Of a stretch of 64,000 bases of DNA, positions 12,141-23,512 are shown piece by piece. The translations under genes were made by a program, and so were the position numbers. The notes beneath the pieces are model-generated. The model made no database searches, had not been told where the DNA came from, and saw only the letters and a list, made by a program, of their open reading frames with translations. Numbering within the stretch: the stretch's first letter is position 1; every line of letters starts with the position of its first letter. The stretch is from Plectrocnemia conspersa (taxonomy: Eukaryota; Arthropoda; Insecta; Trichoptera; Polycentropodidae): NCBI GenBank assembly GCA_009617715.1, contig VTFK01000570.1, forward strand, positions 62,001 to 126,000, written 5' to 3'.

Positions 12141-12679
12141 GCGCTAGTTATGGTTTTATATTTATATAAAACTACCCTATCTACTTTTAAATAGATAACT
12201 GTAAAATATGCGATTTTTTGTGAAATCCCAAAGTTTATTCTCACATTAATTTCCAAGGCCCAAAACATAAAAAAAAAAAAAATCGCGGAAAAGGCAAAAT
12301 CCACGATAAATATTTATCAGCGCTAGTTCTAGCTTTATTATATTTATATATAACCACTACCTATCCAGTTTAAAAATAGATACTGGTAAAAATATGCGAT
12401 TTTTTGGAAATTTCAAAAAGATTGTTCTCACAGTAATTTATAAAGTCTCAAAACATAAAAAAAATCTCGTAAAGGGTAAAAAAATCCACGATAAACACTT
12501 ATCAGCGCTTAGTTCTGTGTTATTATATTTTTATATACCTATCCTATCTAATTTTAAAATAGATAACTGTAAATATGCGATTTTTGAAATTCCAAAAAGC
12601 TTGTTCTCACAGTAGATTCCAAGGCTCAAAAACATAAAAAAAAAATTCGCGTAAGGGCCCACTAAGAACATTTATCAGG
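12141..12679. repeat. three tandem ~180-bp repeats inside the transposon
   Basis: Units begin with gcgctagtt-like sequence at about 12141, 12320 and 12505, giving periods of 179 and 185 bp. Each contains atatgcgatttttt, a ttctcaca box, a run of A and a tccacgataaa-ttatcag ending. Differences are mostly homopolymer length. No coding frame is conserved between units. Confidence 0.85.
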
Positions 12680-13054
12680 TAGGTATTTATAATAAAAAAT
12701 TACCGACTTAAGCCGTGTGCTTTAAGTGTTTTATGATATCGGGTAACTCTCTTAAATTCTTGAATGAAAAAAATCAAACTGTTTAAGGGATTTTATGATT
12801 AAATGGTTAATAAATGATAAGTAAATATATACATACTATATCTTATGTAGGTGGTATATTATATTTTTGTTTAGACCGAATAATGTTTTCATCTTTTAAT
12901 TCTATTATAAAAAAATATTACTTATATTTTCGTATGTACGTATATGTATATATATATTTTAATATGTATTAAATTATGTAAATTATTTTAATTAATTATA
13001 GGATCATGATTTGCTACACATTTATTTGTAATGCATTATTATTGTATCCTTAAA

Positions 13055-13157
13055 AGACGTCGCCCAAAAGGCCATCGCCCATTTGTCCGTCGCCCATTTT
13101 GAATCGCCCATTTGACCGTCGCCCTTAATCGCCCGTCCGCCCAATTGACCGTGTCCC
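13055..13157 (-). repeat. right terminal array of ~15-bp units
   Basis: Reverse complement of the left array in structure. On the minus strand it reads cggtcaattgggcgga, cggtcaaatgggcga, cggacaaatgggcga and tggccttttgggcga. It ends with gtgtccc directly before the right 9-bp duplication. Confidence 0.88.
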
Positions 13158-13166
13158 TGCAGGAAG

Positions 13167-13990
13167 GATTCAACTGTATGCTGATGATACAGTGTTAATA
13201 TATAACTCTAAAACATATAAAGACATGCAAAACAACATGCAAATTGATTTGATCCATATTAATGAATGGATGAGATTAAAAAAAATTAACAATTAATGAA
13301 AAAAAAAAAAACTATATAATATTTAAAAAAAGATGATTTCAATATTTCTGTATTAGTATAAATAACTCTCAAATTACACAAAGTGTTAATATAATATTCT
13401 TAAGGTCTGCTTTTTTAGATAAAAGTTTAAATTTGTATAACCATATTGATTATATAAAAAAAAGAAATACATTGCTAATTCAAAAAATTTTATACAGATT
13501 TCAAAATATTTTATCATATAAAACTAGATTAAACATATATTATTCACATATGCATAATCATCTAACATATATGTATTGCGTTTGGGGTTTTACAAGTAAA
13601 TTTAAAAAAAAATCACTTCAGGTAATTCAAAATAGTGCTATAAAAAAATATCGAATTTGCCTTTTGATGCTCAGTACTAAAAAAAGACATATATATTTAA
13701 AAAAAATTTTTTACCTATAAATATTCTTCCAAAATATGAATTAATAATTATAACAAAAAAATTTTAAATTTCTAAAAAGAACTACACATGGTATTAAATT
13801 AGGATCTGATATCTTCACACATCCCCAACCATTTCCTTTCAGTCAAGCTTCTTGGAACAAATTTTTAAATATATAGCTTTTAAAACACATAATGATTCAC
13901 CAATATCAACTAGAAATAACTTTAAAAAGAAATTAAAAAAATTTCCCTTTTAAAAAAAATTCATAGAACTTTAAACAAATGTAATTAAGA
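13167..13990 (+). pseudogene. CR1-like RT in copy A, second part
   Basis: The RT resumes with RIQLYADDTVLIYNS (catalytic YADD), then LIHINEWMRLKKI. A shifted frame at 13433-13720 gives LYNHIDYIKK, YRFQNILSYKTRLNIYYSHM and LTYMYCVWGFTSKFK. It is much more frameshifted than the same segment in copy B, mainly through extra bases in homopolymers and tiny local duplications. Confidence 0.8.
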
Positions 13991-14012
13991 AGTTGACTAA
14001 ATAGTATATATG

Positions 14013-14055
<43 letters not shown>

Positions 14056-14065
14056 TGCTATATGC

Positions 14066-14136
<71 letters not shown>

Positions 14137-14145
14137 GAAAGAGAC

Positions 14146-14186
<41 letters not shown>

Positions 14187-14213
14187 TATATATATATATA
14201 TATGCATATATAT
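14013..14213. repeat. interrupted (TA)n microsatellite, copy A
   Basis: Long TA runs broken by gctgctatatgc, gaaagagactgc and aaagca. It lies immediately downstream of the RT and corresponds to the uninterrupted array in copy B. The apparent tyrosine-isoleucine reading frames are artefacts of the repeat. Confidence 0.95.
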
Positions 14214-15414
14214 ATTTGTAAAATTTGTAATAAAATCAAATCATATAATATGGAACGGCATTATAAAATTTACGAAGATGGGGGTTGAAAAAAAAAATTG
14301 GCCTCACTACGAATTTTTTAGCCAAAACTAGTTACAAAAAATTTTAGATTGAACTTTTCAAAAAAAAAAAAAAAATAATGAGTGCATATCTTTCACAAAA
14401 TGATGAGTTATATTTTTGAATCTTTTGAGGCTAGTTATTTAATTGGAAAAGCATCGAAAACCATCACAATAGGTGAATTTTTTTTAAAACTGTTGTGTTA
14501 GGGAATGAGGTAATTTAAAGAAGATTAAAAAAAAAAATATCCCCAAAGGGGATCACGTTTTTATATAAAATTAAAACAATATTAAAGAAATAGAATAAAT
14601 TGGTAGTTAGTCTCAGACACCGGAAATGCGACTTGAACCCTTCCTGTCGCGACTCGGGCTATAAACGGTGGCGAAATTATGAATGATGGCTTTTTTACGA
14701 GATAGTTTCAGAAACTTGAATTGCTTTTCACTTGTTGTTACAATTGGCTTTGTCGCTGAGATATTTTAATAATGCGCTGTTAACTTTACAACTCTGCGGA
14801 ATATGAACCGAAATTAATGGTCGCACTCTTCAGCGAGTTTTAAATAGCAATTAAAAATTCATATTTATGGTTTATTAGGGTATTAATTTAATGTAATCGT
14901 TCTAATCGTGTAACAGATATATTTTGCATTTTATGTGATTTTAATATATTTTTAGTAAATTAATAATTTCTATTATATAGTAGGGAAATACTAAAATAGG
15001 TTAGGTGACAACATGTAAAACTTGTATTAATCAGATACGCCGAAGGAGTTTTTAAAGCAAAAGAAATTTGCTGAAAATGGCAATGTGGTATTTGATTATT
15101 TAAAATACACTAAAGCATAGGTCATGTTCATTTAAATGAAGAGCTTGTAAAATAATATTTTTTGTAACCCACACAGTACTATTTTCATTTTTTACATCCA
15201 CACAATAGATTTTTCATTTTACTATTTTTTAAATCGGCACTGGTGGTAGTAGTTCATTAACTTCAGTTGTTGTCGAGTGCACCATACATCACGGCATTGG
15301 CTCAATAAAATTGTCACGTATGAACATCAAAAAAAAAGTAAAGCCACGGACAGTAGTGTAAGGATCGAACCGAAACCGTTCGAGAAGACATGAAATAAAT
15401 AAGAGTGGCCGAGT

Positions 15415-15711
15415 GTGTTTCACGCACACCGGTTCGTATCGGATCAAATGTATTCATTTGAATTCAACGAGGCAACCCCGGCTCGGACAGATGGAACGGA
15501 ACTGGAATTTAAATTCGTCCTCGGTAAATCACATGCCACTAAGCCAATATCCAGGCACCGTGGACTGGAGGGAAAAAAGTACCGAGAGTCTCGCTTTCGG
15601 GCAAGCGAAGGAGACTTCCGGATGATATCGGGACGTGATGCCACTCAAACGGGGAGTGTCTGCTTCAAAATTGGAATTGGACTCCGAGGAAGAAAATCAA
15701 TTAGGGGTTGA
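15415..15711 (+). CDS. uncharacterised 98-codon frame in the GC-rich patch of copy B
   Basis: Open from a possible ATG at 15415 (MFHAHRFVSDQMYSFEF) to a stop at 15709-15711, ending GLRGRKSIRG. It is rich in charged residues and has no obvious domain, signal peptide or membrane segment. A GGTAAAT at about 15523 could be a splice donor, in which case the coding part would end after FKFVLG. Copy A has a frameshift at this same place. The composition differs from the AT-rich RT downstream. Overlapping frames on the other strand (15444-15644, 15645-15857) lower confidence that it is a gene. Confidence 0.2.
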   Translation: MFHAHRFVSDQMYSFEFNEATPARTDGTELEFKFVLGKSHATKPISRHRGLEGKKYRESRFRASEGDFRMISGRDATQTGSVCFKIGIGLRGRKSIRG

Positions 15712-15999
15712 AAGTGGCCCCCTGCGCACGTATACGCAAAGACGTCGCTCCCTTCCCGGGACTTCCCGGCAAGATTCATATCGTGAATCCCAGAACAAGT
15801 AAAAACATAACACAACATATTTAAAGCACTTCTTCTATTGAAGAATTCAAGATTCAATCGAAATAAGCATTTATTTAATTTGTTGCATTTTCTATTGCTT
15901 TGGTTTCGATATTTATGCCGTGTCGAAGTGTGAATTTCTCAATTTACTTATGAGTGTAAATAAATTAATAATACCACTTTGTTTCTATTAGTCTGCTAC

Positions 16000-17270
16000 A
16001 TATAAAGGTGATGATAATAATATATAAAGGTGGTGATAAAAATATCACTAATAATTATCGCCCTACATCTTTTTTTTTAAAGCATAAATTTATCTTATTT
16101 ACAATACGGATTTATAAGCAAATCCAATACAAAATATGCGGCTTTTGATTTAATTAATAAAATACAACAAAACCTTGACGATAAAAATAAAACTACAGAA
16201 ATATTTATAGCTTTTGATACAGTAGACCATAATATATTATTAAAGAAATTAAACCATATTGGAATAGTTGGACCTACACTAAATTTATTAAAAAGCTATT
16301 TAAATAATAGACAACAAGTAGTTGTAATAAATGATATGCAAAGCGAATATGAGGTGGTCAAGTGTGGAATTCCACAGGGCTCTATTTTGGGACCATTACT
16401 ATTTAATCTGTACATAAATGATTTAACCCTATGTAAACTTGCAGGAAGGATTCAACTGTATGCTGATGATACAGTGTTAATATATAACTCTAAAACATAT
16501 AAAGACATGCAAAACAACATGCAGAGTGATTTGATCCATATTAATGAATGGATGAGATTAAAAAAAATAACAATTAATGACAAAAAAAAAAAACTATATA
16601 ATATTTAAAGATGATTTCAATATTTCTATTAGTATAAATAACTCTCAAATTACACAAAGTGTTAATATAATATTCTTAGGTCTGCTTTTAGATAAAAGTT
16701 TAAATTTGTATAACCATATTGATTATATAAAAAAGAAAATATTGCTAATGTCGAAAATTTTATACAGATTTCAAAATATTTTATCATATAAAACTAGATT
16801 AAACATATATTATTCACATATGCATAATCATCTAACATATATGTATTGCGTTTGGGGGTTTACAAGTAAATTTAAAATAAAATCACTTCAGGTAATTCAA
16901 AATAGTGCTATAAAAAAAATATCGAATTTGCCTTTTGATGCTCACACAAAAGACATATATATTTAAACAAAAATTTTACCTATAAATATTCTTCCAAAAT
17001 ATGAATTAATAATTATAACAAAAAAATGTTAGAGGGAAAATCAATTATAAATACTAAATTTAAATTTCTAAAAGAACTACATAATTATTAAATTAGATCT
17101 GGATATCTTCACATCCCTCAACCATTTTCAGTCAAGCTTGGAACAAATTTTTTAAAATATATAGCTTTTAAAACACATAATGATCTACCAATATCAACTA
17201 GAAATAACTTTAAAGAAATTAAAAATATTTTTAAAAAAATTAAAAATATATTTTAAAAAAATATTCATAG
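16000..17270 (+). pseudogene. CR1-like RT in copy B
   Basis: The uninterrupted counterpart of the copy A RT. Frame 16336-16608 contains CGIPQGSILGPLLFNLYIND and LYADDTVLIY. A shift in an A-run near 16577-16600 moves to frame 16577-16966, with FLGLLLDKSLNLYNHIDYIK and the thumb-region MYCVWGFTSKFK. Further frames reach NDLPISTRNNFKEIKNIFKK near 17190-17250, the usual C-terminal pattern. Upstream fragments match YGFISKSNT and IAFDTVDHNILLKKL. It lacks endonuclease and ORF1 and has several frameshifts. Confidence 0.87.
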
Positions 17271-17318
17271 AATATATTTATAACAAATGTAATTATAGTT
17301 ATTAAATATATATATATG

Positions 17319-17545
<227 letters not shown>

Positions 17546-17930
17546 AAAATTGTAATAAATCAAATAAAATCATATAATATGGAACGGCATTATAAAATTC
17601 ACGAAGATGAAGTTGAAAAAAAAAATTGGCTCACTACGAATTTTCGCCAAAAACTAGTTAACAAAAAAATTTAAGATTGAACTTTTTTCAAAAAAAAAAA
17701 AATAATGAGTGCATATCTTTCACAAAATGATGAGTTATATTTTGAATCTTTTGAGGCTAGTTATTTAATTGGAAAGCATCGAAAACCATCACAATAGGTG
17801 AATTTATAAAATCTGTTGTGTTAGTAATGAGGTAATTGAACGAAGATTAAAAAAATATATCCTAAAGTATCACTGCATTCTATATCAATTAAGACAATAT
17901 TATGAACATAGTCAATAAAGGGATTAAATC

Positions 17931-20900
17931 AAGTTTCTAAATCATCTGTAAACTAGCTACGGACGCTGAGACATTGTGTACTTTACGACAGTTAAGTGGC
18001 CATTAACTTAAAAGGAAAACCTGAACCTGAATTTTTAAAATGGCTGTTTTAACATTTTTATTGCATATCACTGCTTATTTAAATGAACTCAACATACATC
18101 TTCAAAGACAACAATGTAATTAAATTGTATGTTTGAAACAGCGTCTGAAATTGTGATTATCTGATGCGGCTTTAATTTATATTTTATCACATTAAAGTGG
18201 ACTTTTAACTTCTGAAATCAGCAACTGCATTTCAATATTATTAGTTGATTTCGACACATTGCCTGCAAACTTACAGATATAATGTATTCATTTAAAATCA
18301 GATATTTAATTTTATAATAAAAAATTGCACTCTAAGCATATGCTATGTTTCTGAATTTTTTTGAGAGTACGTTAATTTTTTTTTCCGTGAAGCTTACAAA
18401 AAGTAAATTTAAAACAAAAGTATACACAAGCATATAATATGCACTGATATCTAAGAAACAAGTTTAGTGTTCACTTTAAGAATAATGTGTATTTATATTT
18501 TGTGCTATTTTGTTACACCGTGAAAAATAAATATTAAATTCTATATGTGGCTTTTAATAATTTTCTATTGGGCAATGATACCTAAAAGATCCAAAAGGTT
18601 GAACATCCATGATATATTAATACAATGTTGTGTTTGATTTATTTTAATTACAGCTACAATAGCTGACAAAAGCAGTATTACAAACAGCTTCTGCTTATAG
18701 ATGAGCTGATCGTCGATATGAGATGATCCTACAACACGAAAATACAAAAGAGCAAAAGTGTTAAATTTTCCAGATTTTATTAACAATATATAAGAAAATG
18801 AACCTCTTTAAAATCACTCATAATAAATTATGAATTTTTACTTGTAAATAAAAAAAAATCTGTGGTGAAATAAAATGCAAAGTCAATATTTAATAATTGA
18901 GGCAAAATAGCTAAGAATGTATATATTTATCTCGATGTTATTGCGACCGCAATCTTTTGCATGGCATTCTATATAAATGAATGATACATAAAACGACTTT
19001 CAGGCACCTTTAAAGGTTTATCATTGGCCGGTTTATAGGCGAGAACGAACGCCAGTCTATGGTCTTTATAGGCCGTTTATGGACTTGGAACTCTTTTACG
19101 GTTCAGGCAACGTCCAATAGGTGAATGGAATGTGTTTCGAATGCACTTAGTATGTATGCTTGAACTTGTACGTGCAGAAGAAGCTGTTTTGATTTTTTAT
19201 TACATTTTTTTGCGTAGCTTATCACCGAGATAATTTTAGTGACAGATTACTTCCAGGCGACGACTTGAATATTCATAATTGCGACCTTTACCCTATTCAA
19301 TTAAGGTTTATTGAATATTCACTGAAATTGTACGTTAGCGGCTCCCTTCAAAATGCCAAGTAACTTGGACGAATTAATTTGAGAAATATTTAATGTGCAT
19401 TTAATATTTCATTACGGCTATTCAGTGTTAAAGTATATTCGAAAGAGTAAATTTTAAATGGGAAAAGTAAAATCCACCTTAACAACCAAACCCACAAATT
19501 TGACACACTTATCAGTGACATATATAAAATAGTAAATGCAAAGTTTTTATTTACTAACTACTAATTCTGCTGAAAATATCAAACTCACGACTTTTGAATA
19601 TCTTGTTATTAGTTTTATATTAGTAAAAATATTTATTAAAACTAATATTTAGATGCAGCTTAAATGTTTTTAATTTAACGATCAAGTAGTAATTATCCAT
19701 ATCAGGCAAATAAATATTTGCTAACAATTTTAATTAGTATAAATTAGTTCTGATAATGGCATTAAAAACATTTTTTAAGATTATTTGTAAGAAATCTCGA
19801 TACATCAAAACTATGCTATAAATAAATTCAATAGTAATCCATGTTTTATTTAACTTATCTTTTTTAAACACAATTATTAAATATATTTACTAATACGCAC
19901 ATATATTTTACAGTCAAAACGTTGAGGCTGTTGCGGAGCTTGTAAAGTGTAACCCAAGAAGCACACCAGTTTCGCCATCTGTTTTTCATTCGACCGTTCA
20001 GCCGGAAAATCTAAGCGAATAAGACGAAGAGACGAAAGATATTGGTGCAGCCTTTCGGTCGGCACTTTATTCGCAAGTAAAGACCTTTGCTGGTTTTACG
20101 ACGCGAATTTCGCAACAAAACGCCGCCGCACAAATTCAACCGTCGCCTTTGTATAGATTTAATTTTTCGCCACCAATCCGCCAGCTAAGTTTTATCCAAA
20201 CGTCATACTCAAAGCGAAGGATATGAAAACAAAAGAGAAAACCTTCAAAATTTGAAATAAAAGGCTATCACAAAGCGTCACATTTTAAAACAAGGGGTTT
20301 TGTTTGAATCGCGTTACACGCAAAAAACTGTAAAGATGTGTAATTACAATATTACTATATACATCCATTATATTAAACAATTTTCTTACAAATTATTATA
20401 TTCCAGGCGTAATATTTTATTGCATCTTTCGTGCCGTAGATCGGACGGTGAAATCTGCATCAACACCAGTGGCAGGACGCGCCCACTGGCGTCGGAGTAT
20501 AAGTACGCCCTTGCTTGAATGTTGTAGCTTGGGTGTCCCACGCGAGATGTCGAGATAGTTATATTGATATCTGCGTGTTTGTCTTGCCATTAGTGTATAC
20601 ATACATTATTTTAATAATATTATGGCTTTTGGTGTTTTTTATTATTGTTTTGGATTTTTAATTTCACGTTTTAAATTTTGATTAGTTACTCTAATTAATT
20701 TTTAATTTGATTACATTTACGTTTGTTGTAAGACCTGTGAGAGTTAGTTCTAATTAAGAACACGTTTTATATAGCTTTCGTATTTGCTATTATCATGTAT
20801 TATTCGTTAATAACACATTAGCTTCAGAAGCACATTTTTAATTTGTATAGTTTTTTACTAAGACAATATGTATTTTTGAGAGTGGTGATAAATAGTCGGT

Positions 20901-22500
20901 CCACAAACATAAGTTATTTAAAAATATCATAAGCCATTTTTAAATAAGTATCACATGTATTACAAAGACGTAATTCAATAGCGTGTGAGCCAGAAAGGTA
21001 AGGGATGACTCATCAATAATAATAAAAAAATACTCACCTATTTCTACGATTTTAGAAGGATCAACGCTACTTAAGCTCTCTTTTTTGTAACTGTGTATTT
21101 AGATGTATACCATGCTACATTTATTACTAATTATATATGATTATATGTATTTTTTTATAAGTTTTATAATGCAATTTGTTTGATATGTTTATATAACTTC
21201 TAGGCCTCCAAAATGCATATATCTACTGGTTACCATCAGAGATTAAATTACATTTTTTTAATTAACTACATTTTTTATTTAAAAATATAAAAATATGTTT
21301 ATTAGAAAAAAAAATAATATACAAAGGAGTTTCTATTCGTTCAAGATTTATATTTTTATTTATACCATAAAATTATATGTCAATTTATAAATGTCTATAT
21401 ATATTTCAAAGCTTATTTATTCCACTTAACATGATTGTTTTGGTGGTTCATAAACGAGATTTACTAATTTTATTTATACATACAAGATATTTTCAATGAG
21501 GTAAAGTAACTCATTTTTAGAAAATTGTAACTCATTTTTAGAAAATTTTTAAAGCCTAAAATGTTCATTTTCACTTCTAGATTTTTTAGAATGTTCATGA
21601 GATATATTCTCGAAGAAATATATAAAATAAATAATATTTACATTTAAAAAATTTAATATATTATCAAAAATATCTTTATGTTTCTAAAATATATTTACTA
21701 CTTATATTTTTTTCTAATTTAAGCATGTAAATTATATTATAAAGTCATTTACATATGAAAGAACTTAATAATGGTAAAATGTTCATCATTTAATAAAATG
21801 TATTAGTATGTATACTATCAAATAATATTCTTAAAATTTTTTAAAAAGCACATTGTCGAAAGTACATATATATTTTTTGTGCAATGTGTCAATTCTCAGG
21901 CGAAGCAGCTTTTTCTGATTATAAGGTAGTTTTAGACTACAAAAAAAAGCTAAATAAAGTTGTTGAGAATACAATGTTTATGGCATGTAAAAGGTTTTAA
22001 TAATGTTTTAAATCTCTGTTATTCTTAGACAGATGATAGCTTAAATATATTTTTAAATTATATCTTAGCATATTAAAAAATATTAAAACCGTTAAAAAAA
22101 TATTATTAAATGAAATCACATCGGAAACATGAACCTGTAACTGGAATAATGTATATTGAGCAGGTTTATTTAACACATACAGAGAATTACTAATGATTAA
22201 ATGGAATATTCGCTATATTTAACACATATCATAAATGATATTAAAGAACATGAATTATATATTGACGATTATAATATGATTAAATCCAATTCTGATTATA
22301 TACATACATGAAGTGTTATACTATGAAAACCATTTTAATTGGAGACTAGAATTTTAATTTAAGCATATGTGATGATTTTTATACTTCAAAACTAGAAATA
22401 TGGGGACGTATAAATGGTTTATGACAATACGTCTAACTCAAAACCAAATTTTAATCATGATGTTAAAAATGCTATAACCCTCTGAGAAGTATACATATTC
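17931..22500. other. no gene recognised; several GC-richer islands
   Basis: AT-rich with GC-richer islands at about 18990-19340, 19900-20290 and 20430-20600. Short frames such as minus 19877-20065 fall in these islands but resemble nothing known. The stretch 20620-22500 is very AT-rich and featureless to me. Confidence 0.5.
20440..20600 (+). promoter_or_regulatory. possible core promoter or solo-LTR-like patch
   Basis: Within a GC-rich island there is a TATA-like box (agtataagtacgccc near 20495-20510), preceded by a short inverted pair ccagtgg / ccactgg. No transcription unit could be tied to it and no LTR ends (TG...CA with a TSD) were found. This is a weak candidate only. Confidence 0.15.
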
Positions 22501-22604
22501 GAGAAATGAAAAACATCGATATACCAGATGTGATAAGTGATTGGTTGTTGACTAAGGATACGAACAAAATCATTAACCCTTAGTTACTCGCACAAAGAAA
22601 ATTA

Positions 22605-22652
22605 CATAACTGCTCGCATGGGGTCACAGGTGACCCCATGCGAGCAGTTATG
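22605..22652. repeat. perfect 23-bp-arm palindrome in the piggyBac left end
   Basis: Arms 22605-22627 and 22630-22652 are exact reverse complements around a 2-nt centre. Each arm contains ctcgcatggggtca, the subterminal part of the right TIR, so these are extra TIR-like copies rather than a hairpin of unrelated origin. Confidence 0.93.
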
Positions 22653-22858
22653 AAATTGTAGGAATAATTTTTATTATTTATTAAATATATAAGTAAATAA
22701 AACTGGTTTATTATTAAAGTGCTTTATTAATTTTATTATAATTAAAAGGAATAACATTAACTAAATATCTAATTAAACAAAAACAAGCTAAATTAAAATA
22801 ATTATCAAAAATTAACAATTTATACTTATACTGAGATAAAGTTAAAATTTTAGAATAT

Positions 22859-23305
22859 TTTTAGGAACTCTCCGAATCACTTTTATTACACTGTTGACAG
22901 TATATTTGGAAGTGATCATTGCACACAAACTTTGCGTTTAGTTTTACTAGTTTTGTTTGGCAAAAAATCCTGAGGTATATCATGTTTGTTTTTCTTGAGT
23001 GTTCCAACTAAAGTGAGCTTGTAGGGTGGATCCAATAATTCATTTGCGAGTTTCACGCTCGTATACCAATTGTCTACGGTAACATTACGGTTACTTTCTT
23101 TTATCGGCTCTGCAAGACGTTTTACTATGTCATTTGGGCTGTTTGAGACTTGGTAAGGACCCGCAGGTTGTTTGCCAGAATAAACCTCAAAGGCCAGCAA
23201 ATAAAATGTTTTGGAGTCTACCAATGCTTGGTTTTTTATACCGTATTTATTTGGTTTGCTTGGCATGTAAACTTTGCCTTTGAAACGGCCACGGAACCCA
23301 ATCAA
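22859..23305 (-). pseudogene. piggyBac transposase C-terminal fragment
   Basis: The minus frame from 23305 begins IGFRGRFKGKVYMPSKPNKY and continues GIKNQALVDSKTFYLLAFEV, YSGKQPAGPY, VTVDNWYTSVKLANELL and TLVGTLKKNKHDIPQDF. This is the RNase-H-like core of piggyBac transposases, including the conserved DNWYTS aspartate region. A stop at 22916 follows VCVQ. A one-base shift then gives DHFQIYCQQCNKSDSESS and a stop near 22860, the remnant of the C-terminal cysteine-rich finger. The N-terminus is deleted, with a breakpoint near 23306. It cannot be active. Confidence 0.9.
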
Positions 23306-23325
23306 TCTCTTTCAAAAAAGTAACG

Positions 23326-23512
23326 TAATTACTCGCATGGGGTCACCGCTTAAGAGCGCAGCGACACATCCTTCCACTCCCGTTCCTTGGTCGCTACAGG
23401 AATACAAACTTCGACGCGGGTTATGAAGCTAGCGGGAGCGCGGGGAATTTCGAGAAAGAGCAAATGCTTCTTTTTTTAATGCGAAATTGCTTTGACCCCA
23501 TGCGAGTAATTA
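23326..23512. repeat. 20-bp inverted repeat at the piggyBac right end
   Basis: Arms 23326-23345 and 23493-23512 are perfect reverse complements carrying attactcgcatggggtca. They enclose ~147 bp of GC-richer DNA that is neither transposase nor TIR. Together with the left palindrome this means four copies of the same motif lie in the element. Confidence 0.9.

Larger units (their letters stand above)
11493..13157. mobile_element. foldback-like DNA transposon with tandem-repeat ends, 9-bp TSD
   Basis: 1,665 bp bounded by tgcaggaag at 11484-11492 and 13158-13166. Copy B carries this 9-mer once, at the corresponding place in uninterrupted RT sequence, so the boundaries are exact. Both ends are arrays of about six ~15-bp units with consensus near CGGTCAATTGGGCGA, in opposite orientation, so they form imperfect inverted repeats of ~100 bp. 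The interior is AT-rich with three ~180-bp tandem repeats and no transposase. A 9-bp TSD with tandem-repeat termini recalls Foldback/Mutator-type elements; Galileo-type P elements also have such ends but make 7-bp TSDs. It is non-autonomous. Confidence 0.85.
9649..14601. repeat. tandem repeat unit, copy A (carries an insertion)
   Basis: From the shared start tagttagtctcagacacc this copy matches copy B (14602-17930) almost base for base up to 11492. It is then interrupted by a 1,665-bp transposon and resumes at 13158 to about 14598. Its length without the insertion is about 3.3 kb. The part after the insertion differs from copy B by many single-base and homopolymer indels and a ~37-bp deletion, while the part before it is nearly identical. 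It may be a real duplication or two alleles placed in tandem by the assembler. Confidence 0.9.
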
